From assembly GCF_004136315.1 (NCBI RefSeq), contig NZ_CP029562.1:5727501-5791500 (forward strand): a DNA stretch of 64,000 nucleotides, given 5' to 3'. Every line of letters starts with the position of its first letter. Position 1 is the first letter of the stretch. The notes under the pieces were generated by a model. It saw nothing but the letters and a program-made list of their open reading frames with translations, searched no databases and had not been told where the DNA came from. This DNA is from Mesorhizobium sp. Pch-S (GTDB lineage Bacteria > Pseudomonadota > Alphaproteobacteria > Rhizobiales > Rhizobiaceae). Below are positions 19,259-29,876 of this stretch, one piece after another. Made by a program: the position numbers and the translations under genes.

Positions 19259-20287
19259 ATGACCAGTCCAGATAAGCTCGCCTCGCCGCTCGTTGTCGGC
19301 GGGGTCGCTGTACGCAATCGTGTTTTCCTGGCGCCGATGTCCGGGATCACTGACGAGCCGTTTCGCAAGCGCGCTTATGCGCATGGGGCGGGTCTCGTGG
19401 TTTCCGAAATGGTGGCGAGCGGTGAACTCGCCCGCGGCCGGGAAGGGTTCGACCTGCGCATCCGCCATTCCGGTTTGCCGGTCCATATGGTGCAGCTTGC
19501 CGGGCGCGAAGCGCTGCATATGGCGGAAGCTGCGCGCATTGCCGCGGGCGAGGGCGCTGACATCATCGACATCAATATGGGCTGCCCGGCCAAGAAGGTA
19601 ACCGGCGGCTATGCCGGCTCGGCGTTGATGCGCGACCTCGACCACGCGCTGACCTTGATCGAGGCGGTGATCGATGCGGTGAAGGTGCCGGTTACGGTGA
19701 AGATGCGGCTGGGGTGGGATGAGGAAGCCTTGAACGCGCCGATGCTGGCCCGCCGCGCGGAGCAGGCCGGGGTGAGCATGGTAACCATCCATGGCCGCAC
19801 CCGATGCCAGTTCTATCAGGGCAAGGCCGATTGGCGCGCGATCGCACGCGTCAAGGAAGCCGTCTCGATACCTGTCGTTGCCAATGGTGATGTCGCGACG
19901 CCAGCCGACGCGGTCGCGATCCTCGAACAATCCGGCGCAGATGCCGTGATGGCCGGCCGCAGTCACTACGGTGCGCCATGGACCGCGGGCTCCATCGCGG
20001 CCGCTGCCGCCGGGATCGAAGTATCAGGCCTGCCAAAGGCAGGCGCTGAATTCGGCGACTATGTCGTCGAGCACTATGAAGACATGCTTGCCCTTTACGG
20101 GATCGAGAGCGGGCTGAGGCAGGCCAGGAAACATCTCGGCTGGTATCTGGATCGACACGCGGGAGCGACGCCGGCGCCTCTGCGCAAAGACATACTGACT
20201 TCGTTCGAGCCTGCCAGTGTCGTGAAGCTGTTGCGTGCGGTGTTTTCGGACAGCATGCAGTTTGGTGAAATCAGGAGCGCGGCATGA
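19259..20287 (+). CDS. dusB: tRNA-dihydrouridine synthase (NifR3/DusB)
   Basis: This 342-residue FMN enzyme reduces uridine to dihydrouridine in tRNA. Motifs are [16 protein letters not shown] near the start, [11 protein letters not shown] (catalytic Cys) near residue 105, and KMRLGWD followed by [13 protein letters not shown]. It is the nifR3 gene that commonly precedes ntrBC in rhizobia. The ATG at 19259 is preferred over the TTG at 19253. Its end overlaps ntrB by four bases. Confidence 0.94.
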   Translation: MTSPDKLASPLVVGGVAVRNRVFLAPMSGITDEPFRKRAYAHGAGLVVSEMVASGELARGREGFDLRIRHSGLPVHMVQLAGREALHMAEAARIAAGEGADIIDINMGCPAKKVTGGYAGSALMRDLDHALTLIEAVIDAVKVPVTVKMRLGWDEEALNAPMLARRAEQAGVSMVTIHGRTRCQFYQGKADWRAIARVKEAVSIPVVANGDVATPADAVAILEQSGADAVMAGRSHYGAPWTAGSIAAAAAGIEVSGLPKAGAEFGDYVVEHYEDMLALYGIESGLRQARKHLGWYLDRHAGATPAPLRKDILTSFEPASVVKLLRAVFSDSMQFGEIRSAA

Positions 20288-21417
20288 CCATCGCGACGAC
20301 CGCAGTCGCGGATATGGCCGACGCCGCGCAGATTCTTCTCAATACAATTCGCCGCCCGGTGATCATGGTCGGGCCAGAAGGCCACATCACCTACGCCAAC
20401 GCCGATGCCGAGGACTTCTTTCGCTCCAGCGCGACCATGCTGGCACGCAACACCTTGGCCAAACTCATCCCCTTTGGCAGCCCTTTGCTGGCTCTTGTGG
20501 ATCAGGTTCGCGACCGGCGCACACCGGTCAATGAATATCGCGTCGATGTTTCCTCACCGCGTCTCGGCATCGAGAAGGTTGTCGATCTCTATGCCGCGCC
20601 AGTGCCGGAATTTCCGGATTCGGTGGTGGTGATGTTCCAGGAACGTTCGATGGCCGACAAGATCGATCGGCAGATGACACATCGTGGCGCGGCACGTTCC
20701 GTCACCGGCCTGGCGGCAATGCTGGCGCATGAGATCAAGAACCCACTCTCGGGTATCCGTGGTGCTGCACAGTTGCTCGAACTTTCCGCTTCGGATGAGG
20801 ATCGTGCGCTGACGCGGCTGATCACGGACGAGACCGACCGGATCGTATCGCTGGTCGATCGCATGGAGGTGTTTTCCGATGAGCGACCGATCGACCGGTA
20901 TCCGGTCAATATTCACGTCGTCCTCGATCATGTGAAGGCAATTGCGAGAAATGGTTTCGCTAATAGAATCAAAATTATAGAAGACTATGATCCTTCGCTG
21001 CCTTCGGTTTACGGCAACCGTGACCAACTCATTCAGGTGTTTCTGAATCTCGTCAAGAACGCCGCGGAGGCGATTGGTTCGGATCCGCTCGGCGAGATCA
21101 CTCTGACCACCGCTTTTCGCCCTGGCATCCGTGTCTCGGTGCCTGGAACCCAGGACCGTGTGTCGTTGCCGCTGGAATTCTGCGTGCACGACAATGGTTC
21201 AGGGGTGTCGGAGGATATTCTGCCGATCCTGTTCGATCCATTCATCACGACGAAGCCGAACGGTTCCGGACTGGGGCTGGCTTTGGTCGCCAAGATCGTT
21301 GGCGAACATGGCGGCATCATCGAGTGTGAGTCGACGCCACGTGGCACCACCTTCCGCGTGCTCCTGCCTGCCTGGAAGGAGCCGACAGCAGAAAGCCATG
21401 AAGGATACCGTCCATGA
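20284..21417 (+). CDS. ntrB: Nitrogen regulation sensor kinase NtrB
   Basis: This 377-residue cytosolic histidine kinase has an N-terminal PAS domain (about 20-125), the phosphorylated His149 in [12 protein letters not shown], and a catalytic ATPase domain with [10 protein letters not shown] (N box) and [13 protein letters not shown] (G box). NtrB phosphorylates or dephosphorylates NtrC in response to PII protein, and so reports nitrogen status. It overlaps dusB and ntrC by ATGA on both sides, making a tightly coupled operon. Confidence 0.95.
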   Translation: MTIATTAVADMADAAQILLNTIRRPVIMVGPEGHITYANADAEDFFRSSATMLARNTLAKLIPFGSPLLALVDQVRDRRTPVNEYRVDVSSPRLGIEKVVDLYAAPVPEFPDSVVVMFQERSMADKIDRQMTHRGAARSVTGLAAMLAHEIKNPLSGIRGAAQLLELSASDEDRALTRLITDETDRIVSLVDRMEVFSDERPIDRYPVNIHVVLDHVKAIARNGFANRIKIIEDYDPSLPSVYGNRDQLIQVFLNLVKNAAEAIGSDPLGEITLTTAFRPGIRVSVPGTQDRVSLPLEFCVHDNGSGVSEDILPILFDPFITTKPNGSGLGLALVAKIVGEHGGIIECESTPRGTTFRVLLPAWKEPTAESHEGYRP

Positions 21418-22874
21418 GTACGCGCGGCACCATTCTCGTCGCCGATGATGACGCGGCGATCCGCACCGTGCTCAACCAGGCGCTGTCGCGTGCCGGACAT
21501 GAGGTGCGGGTCACATCCAACGCCTCCACGCTGTGGCGTTGGGTTGCAGCAGGCGAGGGTGACATTGTCATTACCGATGTGGTGATGCCGGATGAAAACG
21601 CCTTCGACATGCTGCCCCGCATCAAGAAGGCACGGCCGGAACTGCCGGTCGTCGTCATGAGCGCTCAGAACACCTTCATGACCGCGATCCGTGCCTCCGA
21701 GACCGGTGCCTATGAATATCTGCCGAAGCCGTTCGATCTGACCGAACTGCTCAACATCGTCGCCCGGGCGATGGCCGAGCCACGTCGCCCCAAGGCCGAT
21801 GTCCGTCCCGACGATCAGCCTGAAACGATGCCGCTCGTCGGTCGCTCGGCAGCCATGCAGGACATCTACCGCATGCTTGCCCGCATGATGCAGACCGATC
21901 TGACCGTCATGATCAGCGGTGAGTCCGGTACCGGCAAGGAACTGGTGGCGCGTGCCCTGCACGAATATGGCCGCCGGCGAGGTGGGCCGTTCGTCGCCAT
22001 CAACATGGCCGCCATCCCGCGTGATCTGATCGAATCGGAGCTGTTCGGCCATGAGAAGGGCGCTTTCACCGGCGCGCAGAACCGTTCCACCGGTCGTTTC
22101 GAGCAGGCCGAGGGTGGCACGCTGTTCCTCGATGAGATCGGCGACATGCCGATGGAGGCGCAGACCAGGCTGCTGCGTGTGTTGCAGCAGGGCGAATATA
22201 CGACCGTGGGAGGGCGCACGCCGATCAAGACGGATGTGCGCATCGTGGCAGCCACCAACAAGGATCTGCGCACGCTGATCAATCAGGGGCTGTTTCGCGA
22301 AGACCTGTTCTACCGTCTCAACGTCGTGCCGCTGAGGCTTCCAGGGCTGCGCGAACGCGCCGAGGACATACCAGACCTTGTACGGCATTTCTTCAAGCTC
22401 GGTGCCAAGGAAGGGCTGCAGGCCAAGCGCATCGCGCCTGCCGGTGTGGAATTGATGAAGCGCTATCCCTGGCCAGGCAACGTTCGCGAACTGGAAAATC
22501 TGGTGCGGAGGCTGGCAGCGCTTTATCCGCAGGACGAGATCTCAGCCGAGATCATCGATGCAGAACTGAAGACCGGGGAGGCCCCTGCCGTTCCCAATGC
22601 CAATGTCCTGATCCCCGACGACCTGTCCATCAGTCAGGCCGTCGAGCACTACCTTCAGCGCTATTTCACGTCCTTCGGCGATGAGTTGCCGCCATCAGGG
22701 CTGTATCAGCGCATTCTGGAGGAGGTCGAACATCCGCTCGTGCTGGCTGCGATGACCGCGACGCGTGGCAACCAGATCCGTGCTGCCGACCTGCTCGGCC
22801 TCAATCGCAACACGCTGCGCAAGAAGATTCGCGATCTTGGCGTCAACGTCTACCGCGGGGCGCGGCAGGGCTAG
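21414..22874 (+). CDS. ntrC: Nitrogen response regulator NtrC
   Basis: The 486-residue protein has a receiver domain (VADDDAAIR; phospho-acceptor Asp in [13 protein letters not shown]), a sigma-54 AAA+ domain with Walker A GESGTGKE, the sigma-54 contact loop GAFTGA and Walker B-type [12 protein letters not shown], and a C-terminal Fis-type helix-turn-helix ([20 protein letters not shown]). It activates nitrogen-scavenging promoters with sigma-54. The intact GAFTGA loop contrasts with NtrX, encoded downstream. Confidence 0.96.
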   Translation: MSTRGTILVADDDAAIRTVLNQALSRAGHEVRVTSNASTLWRWVAAGEGDIVITDVVMPDENAFDMLPRIKKARPELPVVVMSAQNTFMTAIRASETGAYEYLPKPFDLTELLNIVARAMAEPRRPKADVRPDDQPETMPLVGRSAAMQDIYRMLARMMQTDLTVMISGESGTGKELVARALHEYGRRRGGPFVAINMAAIPRDLIESELFGHEKGAFTGAQNRSTGRFEQAEGGTLFLDEIGDMPMEAQTRLLRVLQQGEYTTVGGRTPIKTDVRIVAATNKDLRTLINQGLFREDLFYRLNVVPLRLPGLRERAEDIPDLVRHFFKLGAKEGLQAKRIAPAGVELMKRYPWPGNVRELENLVRRLAALYPQDEISAEIIDAELKTGEAPAVPNANVLIPDDLSISQAVEHYLQRYFTSFGDELPPSGLYQRILEEVEHPLVLAAMTATRGNQIRAADLLGLNRNTLRKKIRDLGVNVYRGARQG

Positions 22875-23001
22875 TCCGATCCCGCGACGGCCCAATCGTA
22901 CTAGTCCATCAAAAACCAGTTGATGAGACGTCGAAAGATTTTTGTGATCAGACGTCTTGTTGCATATTCGCCACAATGCGTTGCATAGATGCTACGCAAC
23001 C

Positions 23002-25305
23002 ATGACAGCAAGCGGCGAAATGGCTGAGCAGGCCATACCATTGAGCGGACCATTGTTTCGGAGATCCGGTGTGCAGGAGGCCAGGCGGCTGATGGCGCTT
23101 CCCGGCATCCTCGCGATCATCGGCGCCCTGCTGACGGCCGCGGTTTCCTTCGCCATCCTGGTCGGTGCGACACCGATCACGCCTGATCGGACAACGACAT
23201 TGTGGCTGATCGGCCTCAATGCACTGTTCATTTTCTTCCTGGTGGCGCTCGTTGCTCGAGAAGCCAGGCGAATCATCATGGCTCGTCGCGTCGGCAAGGC
23301 CGCGTCTCGCCTGCATGTACGCATTGTCCTGATGTTTGCGCTGGTCGCTGCGGTTCCGGCGATCCTGGTGGCGATCATTGCGGCCATCACGCTGAACATC
23401 GGTCTCGATCGCTGGTTCGAGATCCGCACCAAAACCATCATCAATTCGTCGCTTTCGATCGCGGAAGCCTATGTCCAGGAAAATGCCCGCAACCTGCAGG
23501 GCACGACCTTGTCCATGGCTTATGACCTGGACAGCTCGCGCACGCTCTACGGGCTCGACAGAGGCGGCTTCCTGGACCTGATGAACAAGGAAGCGATCGG
23601 CCGCGGTCTGGCTCATGCCGCACTGGTCAAGGAGGACGGCTCCTTCGTGATGAGCGCCAAGACAGGCGCAGACTTCCCCATGCCGGGGCCACCCGATGGG
23701 GCCGTCAAGCAGGCGGTGGACGGCAAGCCGCTGCTGATCGAGCCGCGCACGCGCAACATCATGGGCGCGATCATCAAGCTGAAGGAGATCGAGGGGCTTT
23801 ATCTCTACACCATTCGCGTGGTCGATCCGGAGGTGATCAGGGCGCGGGAGATCGTGAGGGCAAACACCGCGGAGTATCGCGGACTCGAAACCAATCGAGG
23901 GTTCTCACAGGTCGCATTTGCACTGCCCTACATGTCGCTGACGCTCATCGTCATCCTATCCGCGATCTGGACCGGTATCGCCGTGGCGGATCGCCTGGTG
24001 CGCCCTATCCGTCAGCTGATCGGCGCAGCCGACGAGGTGGCGACCGGAAATCTCGATGTCTCGGTGCCGGTCCGCAATTCGGACGGTGACGTTGCGCATC
24101 TGGGGGATACCTTCAACAAGATGCTGCTGGAGTTGAAATCCCAGCGCAATGAAATCCTGACCGCCAAGGATCTGGCCGATGAACGGCTCCGGTTCTCGGA
24201 AGCCGTTCTGGCGGGGGTGACCTCGGGCGTCGTTGGTGTCGATCCCTTCGGCACCATCACCATTGTCAACAAGTCCGCCGAGGCGATGCTGGCGATGTCG
24301 TCCGAGACTGCGCTGGGACAGAATCTGTCCGCTGTGCTGCCGCATGTCGGGCGCGTGCTGGAGATCGGCCGCAAATCCGGCAAACCGGTCTATCGCGAGC
24401 AGGTGACCTTCTTCCGCGCTGGTTCAGAGCGGACTTTCAATGTCCAGGTGACGATCGAGGAAGACCAGGACGAGGCCTATGAGGGTGAGAAGTCCTACGT
24501 CGTGACCGTGGACGACATCACCGATCTCGTGACGGCACAACGCACCTCTGCCTGGGCCGACGTTGCCCGGCGCATTGCTCACGAAATCAAGAATCCGCTG
24601 ACGCCGATCCAGCTTTCGGCCGAACGCATCCGGCGTCGTTATGGCAAAGTGATCACCGAAGATCGTGAAGTCTTCGACCAATGCACGGACACCATCATCC
24701 GGCAGGTCGAGGATATCGGGCGCATGGTCGACGAGTTCTCGTCGTTTGCGCGCATGCCCAAGCCGGAAATGAAAGCGATCGATTTGCGCGAGCCGTTGCG
24801 CGAAGCCTCGTTCCTGGTGGAAGTCAGCCGGTCCGACATCGCATTCGAACGTTCCTTTGGTGACGAGCCGCTCAAAGGCACCTTCGACAACCGACTGCTG
24901 TCGCAAGCATTCGGCAATGTCATCAAGAACGCCGCCGAGGCCATGGAAGGGCTCGAACGGGCACCCGGTGAAAAAGGTGTGATCCGTGTCCAGGCAGCGT
25001 ATGTCGACGGTTCGATCCGGGTCGATGTGATCGACAACGGCAAGGGGCTTCCGCGTGAAAACCGGGGTCGGCTGCTCGAGCCATATATGACGACGCGCGA
25101 GAAAGGCACCGGGCTTGGCCTCGCGATCGTCAAAAAGATCGTGGAAGACCATGGCGGGCGGCTTGAGCTGCACGACGCCCCTGCCGACTTCCACGGTGGG
25201 CGAGGAGCCATGATCAGCATCATCCTTCCCGCCGGTACGGCACCACGTGGCCGGGAACTGGTGGAAAACGAACGAGAAACTGAGAAGGTCGGTAATGGCG
25301 TCTGA
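23002..25305 (+). CDS. ntrY: Sensor histidine kinase NtrY
   Basis: The 767-residue membrane kinase has three N-terminal membrane spans (about residues 30-120), a periplasmic region, a further span (about 300-325), HAMP, PAS, and HisKA with His527 in [21 protein letters not shown], then an ATPase domain (NVIKNAAEAM, GTGLGLAIVKKI). NtrYX responds to nitrogen, redox or envelope signals depending on species. The ATG at 23002 is preferred over TTG codons upstream. A GACGTC-containing inverted repeat (AGACGTC at 22926, GACGTCT at 22951) precedes it. Confidence 0.93.
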   Translation: MTASGEMAEQAIPLSGPLFRRSGVQEARRLMALPGILAIIGALLTAAVSFAILVGATPITPDRTTTLWLIGLNALFIFFLVALVAREARRIIMARRVGKAASRLHVRIVLMFALVAAVPAILVAIIAAITLNIGLDRWFEIRTKTIINSSLSIAEAYVQENARNLQGTTLSMAYDLDSSRTLYGLDRGGFLDLMNKEAIGRGLAHAALVKEDGSFVMSAKTGADFPMPGPPDGAVKQAVDGKPLLIEPRTRNIMGAIIKLKEIEGLYLYTIRVVDPEVIRAREIVRANTAEYRGLETNRGFSQVAFALPYMSLTLIVILSAIWTGIAVADRLVRPIRQLIGAADEVATGNLDVSVPVRNSDGDVAHLGDTFNKMLLELKSQRNEILTAKDLADERLRFSEAVLAGVTSGVVGVDPFGTITIVNKSAEAMLAMSSETALGQNLSAVLPHVGRVLEIGRKSGKPVYREQVTFFRAGSERTFNVQVTIEEDQDEAYEGEKSYVVTVDDITDLVTAQRTSAWADVARRIAHEIKNPLTPIQLSAERIRRRYGKVITEDREVFDQCTDTIIRQVEDIGRMVDEFSSFARMPKPEMKAIDLREPLREASFLVEVSRSDIAFERSFGDEPLKGTFDNRLLSQAFGNVIKNAAEAMEGLERAPGEKGVIRVQAAYVDGSIRVDVIDNGKGLPRENRGRLLEPYMTTREKGTGLGLAIVKKIVEDHGGRLELHDAPADFHGGRGAMISIILPAGTAPRGRELVENERETEKVGNGV

Positions 25306-26656
25306 TATTCTGATCGTCGACGACGAAGAAGACATCCGTGAACTGGTGGCGGGTATCCTGAGCGACGAAGGCCACGAAACCCGCACGGCGCACGACGCGG
25401 ACAGCGCGCTGGCCGCGATCGCTGACCGCGCGCCGCGCCTCATCTTCCTCGACATCTGGCTGCAGGGCTCGCGGCTCGACGGCCTGGCCCTGCTCGATGA
25501 AATCAAGACCCTGCATCCCAACCTGCCAGTGGTGATGATTTCCGGTCACGGCAACATCGAAACCGCGGTGTCGGCCATCCGTCGGGGCGCATATGATTTC
25601 ATCGAAAAGCCGTTCAAGGCGGACCGGCTGATCCTCGTCGCGGAGCGTGCGCTGGAGACCTCGAAACTGAGGCGCGAGGTTTCCGACCTCAAACAGCGCA
25701 GCGGCGAAACATTCGACCTGATCGGCATGTCGTCGGCGATGAGTCAGTTGCGGCAGACCATAGAGCGTGTCGCACCGACCAACAGCCGTATCATGATCAT
25801 GGGACCATCGGGCTCGGGCAAGGAACTGGCGGCGAGAGCCATCCATGCCTTGTCGGCACGCAAGAGCGGGCCGTTTGTCACCCTGAGCGCGGCCAACATC
25901 ACGCCCGAGCGCATGGAGATCGAACTGTTCGGTACCGAATCGAATGGCACCGAGCGCAAGGTCGGGGCCCTGGAGGAAGCACATCGCGGCATCCTCTACA
26001 TCGATGAAGTCGCCGATATGCCGCGCGAGACGCAGAACAAGATCCTGCGCGTGCTGGTCGAGCAGCAGTTCGAACGGGTGGGGGGTACCAAGCGCGTCAA
26101 GGTCGATGTGCGCATCATCTCGTCAACCGCGCAAAACCTCGAAGCCATGATTGCCGAGGGCCGCTTCCGCGAAGACCTTTATCATCGCCTGGCTGTCGTG
26201 CCTGTGGCGGTGCCCGGACTTGCGGAGCGACGCGAGGACATTCCCTATCTGGTCGATACCTTCGTCAAGCAGATCGCGAGGCAGGCGGGGATCAAAGCGC
26301 GCCGCATCGGCGACGACGCGATGGCAGTGCTTCAGGCGCACAACTGGCCAGGCAATGTGCGCCAGCTGCGCAACAACATCGAACGGCTGATGATCCTGGC
26401 GCGCGGCGACGATGTCGAGGCACCGATCACCGCCGACCTGCTGCCGTCGGAAATTGGCGATGTGATGCCACGCACCCCCAACCAGTCGGACCAGCACATC
26501 ATGGCGCTGCCCTTGCGCGAGGCCCGTGAACAGTTCGAGAAGGATTACCTGATCGCCCAGATCAATCGCTTTGGCGGCAACATCTCCAAGACCGCCGAAT
26601 TCATCGGCATGGAGCGCTCCGCCTTGCATAGAAAGCTTAAGTCTCTCGGTGTTTGA
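25295..26656 (+). CDS. ntrX: Response regulator NtrX
   Basis: The 453-residue protein has a receiver domain (DILIVDDEEDIREL; Asp in LIFLDIWLQG), an AAA+ domain with Walker A GPSGSGKE and Walker B-like GILYIDEVADM, and a C-terminal helix-turn-helix (GNISKTAEFIGMERSALHRKLKSLGV). The sigma-54-contact GAFTGA loop is absent: the corresponding stretch reads GTERKVGALEEAH. This is usual for alphaproteobacterial NtrX and implies sigma-54-independent regulation. It overlaps the end of ntrY by 11 bases. Confidence 0.95.
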   Translation: MASDILIVDDEEDIRELVAGILSDEGHETRTAHDADSALAAIADRAPRLIFLDIWLQGSRLDGLALLDEIKTLHPNLPVVMISGHGNIETAVSAIRRGAYDFIEKPFKADRLILVAERALETSKLRREVSDLKQRSGETFDLIGMSSAMSQLRQTIERVAPTNSRIMIMGPSGSGKELAARAIHALSARKSGPFVTLSAANITPERMEIELFGTESNGTERKVGALEEAHRGILYIDEVADMPRETQNKILRVLVEQQFERVGGTKRVKVDVRIISSTAQNLEAMIAEGRFREDLYHRLAVVPVAVPGLAERREDIPYLVDTFVKQIARQAGIKARRIGDDAMAVLQAHNWPGNVRQLRNNIERLMILARGDDVEAPITADLLPSEIGDVMPRTPNQSDQHIMALPLREAREQFEKDYLIAQINRFGGNISKTAEFIGMERSALHRKLKSLGV

Positions 26657-26747
26657 CCAGCCGTTGCGGGGCGGCTGGACCATGTATTTGTCCGATACGC
26701 GGTCATCGGAATCGCGTAAGAAAACCTGATATTTCAGAGGGTTCGCC

Positions 26748-27608
26748 ATGCCGCGCATTGCTTATGTCAACGGACGCTATGTCGCCCATCGCGATGCCGC
26801 CGTGCATATCGAGGATCGTGGCTACCAGTTTGCCGACGGCGTCTACGAAGTCTGCGAGGTGGCACGCGGTTTCATCGTCGACATGAAACGCCATCTTGAC
26901 CGGCTTGATCGCTCCCTGCGCGAACTTCGCATCGAATGGCCGGTCGGCAGGAAGCCGCTCGAGATCGTGTTACGCGAGGTTGTCAGGCGCAATCAGGTGT
27001 TCAATGGACTGGTCTATGTGCAGGTGACGCGTGGTGTCGCCAGCCGTGACTTCCTGTTCCCCGCAGACACGATGTCGTCGCTCGTTGTGACCGCCAGGAA
27101 GGTCAATCCGGCGCTTGCGGCCAAGCGGGCGGAAGACGGCATCAAGGTCATCACGGTGCCGGAGAATCGCTGGGATCGCGTCGACATCAAGTCGGTCGGG
27201 CTGTTGCCTAACGTGCTGGCGAAGCAGAAGGCGAAGGAAGCCGGAGCTCAGGAAGCCTGGTTTGTCGACGAGAACGACAACGTCAAGGAAGGTGGGTCGT
27301 CGAATGCCTGGATCGTCACGAAGGAGGGTGTCCTGGTGACGCGACCTGCGGACCATGGGATCCTGCGCGGCATCACCCGTACGACGATATTTGACGTTGC
27401 GGCCAAGCTTGGCCTGAAGATTGAAGAGCGCGGTTTTTCCGTTGCCGAAGCCAAGGAAGCGCGTGAAGCCTTCATCAGTTCGGCAACGACAATCGCCATG
27501 CCGGTGGTGGCCATTGACGGACATACCGTTGCCAATGGTCATCCGGGCTCGATAACACTTTCGTTGCGGCAGGCGTTTTTTGACGTTGCGGAAAAAAGTC
27601 CGGCCTGA
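26748..27608 (+). CDS. dat: D-amino acid aminotransferase (class IV PLP enzyme)
   Basis: The 286-residue protein belongs to fold-type IV aminotransferases: YVNGRYVAHRDAAVHIEDRGYQFADGVYEV at the N-terminus, the PLP-binding Lys in DIKSVGLLPNVLAKQKAKEAGA, and KEGGSSNAWIV. These motifs are those of D-alanine/D-amino acid transaminases, which supply D-glutamate or D-alanine for the wall. The position between ntrX and hfq is conserved in rhizobia. A branched-chain or aminodeoxychorismate activity cannot be excluded. Confidence 0.88.
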   Translation: MPRIAYVNGRYVAHRDAAVHIEDRGYQFADGVYEVCEVARGFIVDMKRHLDRLDRSLRELRIEWPVGRKPLEIVLREVVRRNQVFNGLVYVQVTRGVASRDFLFPADTMSSLVVTARKVNPALAAKRAEDGIKVITVPENRWDRVDIKSVGLLPNVLAKQKAKEAGAQEAWFVDENDNVKEGGSSNAWIVTKEGVLVTRPADHGILRGITRTTIFDVAAKLGLKIEERGFSVAEAKEAREAFISSATTIAMPVVAIDGHTVANGHPGSITLSLRQAFFDVAEKSPA

Positions 27609-27752
27609 TAACCGGCACAACAGGAATGGACATCAATACATCTCGTTCTACTTGTCGTTGTTCACGACAAGCATGTCTGCAAGCTTGACATATGCCGAGT
27701 ATTTTGGCGCACTGGCATGCATACCGAAGGGGATCGGCGAAAGATAAGAACA

Positions 27753-27998
27753 ATGGCAGAGCGTTCGCAAAATCTTCAGGACCTGTTCCTGAACTCGGTG
27801 CGCAAGAGCAAGAATCCACTCACAATCTTCCTCATCAACGGCGTGAAATTGACCGGGGTGGTGACCTCGTTTGACAATTTCTGTGTGTTGCTGCGGCGCG
27901 ACGGGCATTCGCAGCTCGTCTACAAGCATGCCATTTCCACGATCATGCCGAGCCAGCCGGTTCAGATGTTCGATGGTGAGGAAAGCCAAGGCGGCTAA
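27753..27998 (+). CDS. hfq: RNA chaperone Hfq
   Basis: The 81-residue protein contains both Sm motifs: [28 protein letters not shown] (split here as Q8 binding region and Sm1) and the Sm2 motif [11 protein letters not shown]. Hfq forms hexamers that pair small RNAs with mRNAs. The ATG at 27753 gives the normal family start [10 protein letters not shown] longer open frame begins upstream but is not conserved. hflX follows directly, as in most proteobacteria. Confidence 0.97.
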   Translation: MAERSQNLQDLFLNSVRKSKNPLTIFLINGVKLTGVVTSFDNFCVLLRRDGHSQLVYKHAISTIMPSQPVQMFDGEESQGG

Positions 27999-29384
27999 TT
28001 GACCAGGCAGGACGACGCGAGCCGGAAGGGCCGCGGGCAATCGGCACATGATGAGGGCGCGGGCTCCGGAGAGGCAACCCGTGCCCTCGTAGTCGTTCCC
28101 GTGCTGCCGAATCACACAAGGCAGGAAGACGACACCGGTCGGGTTCGGCTGGCACGCTCACCCGAGGCGCGGCTGGAAGAGGCCGTTGGTCTGACGCGAG
28201 CCATCGATCTCGATCCCGTGCAGGCATCGATTGCCGTCGTCGCTGAACCGCGACCGGCTACGTTGCTCGGATCGGGAAAGGTTTCGGAGCTGGCCGAGGC
28301 GGTCAAGGACAAGCGTGCCGAACTCGCCATCGTCGACCATCCGCTGACGCCGGTGCAGCAGCGCAACCTCGAGAAGGAACTGAACGTCAAGGTTCTGGAC
28401 CGGACCGGCCTCATCCTCGAAATCTTTGGCGAACGCGCCCGTACCAAGGAAGGTACGCTGCAGGTCGAGCTGGCGCATCTCAACTATCAGAAGGGTCGTC
28501 TGGTGCGATCCTGGACCCACCTTGAGCGTCAGCGCGGTGGCGCCGGCTTCCTGGGCGGCCCCGGTGAAACGCAGATCGAGGCCGACCGTCGCGCGCTGCA
28601 AGAGAAGATCATCAAGCTGAAGCGTGAGCTGGAGACGGTGCGGCGCACGCGTGATCTGCATCGAGCAAAGCGAAAAAAGGTGCCTTTTCCGGTGGTTGCG
28701 ATCGTCGGTTACACCAATGCAGGCAAATCGACACTGTTCAACAAGCTGACCGGCGCCGGCGTTCTGGCGGAGGACATGCTGTTTGCAACGCTCGACCCGA
28801 CATTGCGGCGGGTGCGCCTGCCGCACGGCACACCGATCATCCTTTCCGATACGGTGGGTTTCATTTCCGACCTGCCAACCCATCTGGTCGCCGCTTTCCG
28901 AGCCACCCTCGAAGAGGTGGTGGAGGCTGACCTGGTCATCCATCTGCGTGACATCTCCGATCCGGACACCGCCGCGCAGGCAGAAGACGTCGAGCGCATC
29001 CTGGGCGATCTCGGCGTCGATGCCGCCGACACCAATCGTGTCGTCGAGGTCTGGAACAAGATAGACCTTTTGGATGAAGGCAATCGCGAGCGCCTTCTGG
29101 CGGAAAGCACCGATGCAAAACGCCCGCCGATCGCCATTTCGGCGGTGACGGGCGAGGGCATCGACGCCCTGAAGGCGCTGATCGAGACACGCGTGTCAGG
29201 TGAGCTACAGTCGGTCGAGATCACCTTGCAGCCCGCGCAACTCGGCATGGTCGACTGGCTTTACCGCAACGGGGATGTCGTCAAGCGTACGGACAATGAA
29301 GACGGCAGCGTTTCCCTGTCCCTGATGGCGACCGAAAGCGCGCGCGAAGAGATTGAAGGTCGGCTGCGACGCAAAAGCGGTTGA
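27999..29384 (+). CDS. hflX: GTPase HflX
   Basis: This ribosome-associated GTPase splits stalled or hibernating ribosomes. The 461-residue protein has the HflX N-terminal domain (YQKGRLVRSWTHLERQRGG and GGPGETQIEADRR, about 165-198), a helical linker, then the G domain with G1 GYTNAGKST, G3 DTVGF and a NKIDLLD motif (G4). The start is a TTG immediately after the hfq stop. No in-frame ATG lies near, so TTG or a nearby GTG is used. Co-transcription with hfq is evident. Confidence 0.94.
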   Translation: MTRQDDASRKGRGQSAHDEGAGSGEATRALVVVPVLPNHTRQEDDTGRVRLARSPEARLEEAVGLTRAIDLDPVQASIAVVAEPRPATLLGSGKVSELAEAVKDKRAELAIVDHPLTPVQQRNLEKELNVKVLDRTGLILEIFGERARTKEGTLQVELAHLNYQKGRLVRSWTHLERQRGGAGFLGGPGETQIEADRRALQEKIIKLKRELETVRRTRDLHRAKRKKVPFPVVAIVGYTNAGKSTLFNKLTGAGVLAEDMLFATLDPTLRRVRLPHGTPIILSDTVGFISDLPTHLVAAFRATLEEVVEADLVIHLRDISDPDTAAQAEDVERILGDLGVDAADTNRVVEVWNKIDLLDEGNRERLLAESTDAKRPPIAISAVTGEGIDALKALIETRVSGELQSVEITLQPAQLGMVDWLYRNGDVVKRTDNEDGSVSLSLMATESAREEIEGRLRRKSG

Positions 29385-29385
29385 G

Positions 29386-29781
29386 ATGCCCGGTTTCCCC
29401 AAGATGCGGGTGGCGAGGCCATCCGACGACCTCGAAGCTTTGCTGCGCTTTTATAGAGACGGCCTCGGCCTTCAGGTCCTGGCGCGCTTCGATGATCATG
29501 ACGGCTTTGACGGGATCATACTGGGGCAACCGAACGCTCCCTACCATCTGGAGTTCACGACGGCTCACGGTGAGGTCGCTGGTCGAGCGCCAACGGATGA
29601 TAACCTTCTTGTCTTTTATCTTCCTGATCAGACGATGTGGGAGGATGCTGTCGCTTCGATGAAGTCGGCGGGTTTTGACCCGATCCCATCATTCAATCCG
29701 TATTGGGACAGGGTTGGCGTCACCTTCCAGGATCCGGATGGATATCGTGTCGTGCTCCAGCGGGCCGAATGGAGCCGCTAG
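29386..29781 (+). CDS. VOC family (glyoxalase/bleomycin-resistance-like) protein
   Basis: The 131-residue single-domain protein has the VOC layout: VARPSDDLEALLRFYRDGLGLQVLARF at the start, a metal-ligand candidate His-Glu-Phe (YHLEFTTA), and a C-terminal VTFQDPDGYRVVLQ strand with a Glu replaced by Val-Val-Leu-Gln. The activity is unknown. The ATG at 29386 begins 1 base after the hflX stop, so it is likely in the same transcript. A short GGAGCCG/CGGCTCC hairpin overlaps its end (29771-29790). Confidence 0.82.
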   Translation: MPGFPKMRVARPSDDLEALLRFYRDGLGLQVLARFDDHDGFDGIILGQPNAPYHLEFTTAHGEVAGRAPTDDNLLVFYLPDQTMWEDAVASMKSAGFDPIPSFNPYWDRVGVTFQDPDGYRVVLQRAEWSR

Positions 29782-29876
29782 GTCGGCTCCGGTGCTCACG
29801 GAAATTCATCCAACTCTTTGTTTTAGATAACTCCGGACGCAAACCGCTGCGCCTTTGCTGGCATTGCTCCAGGTTT

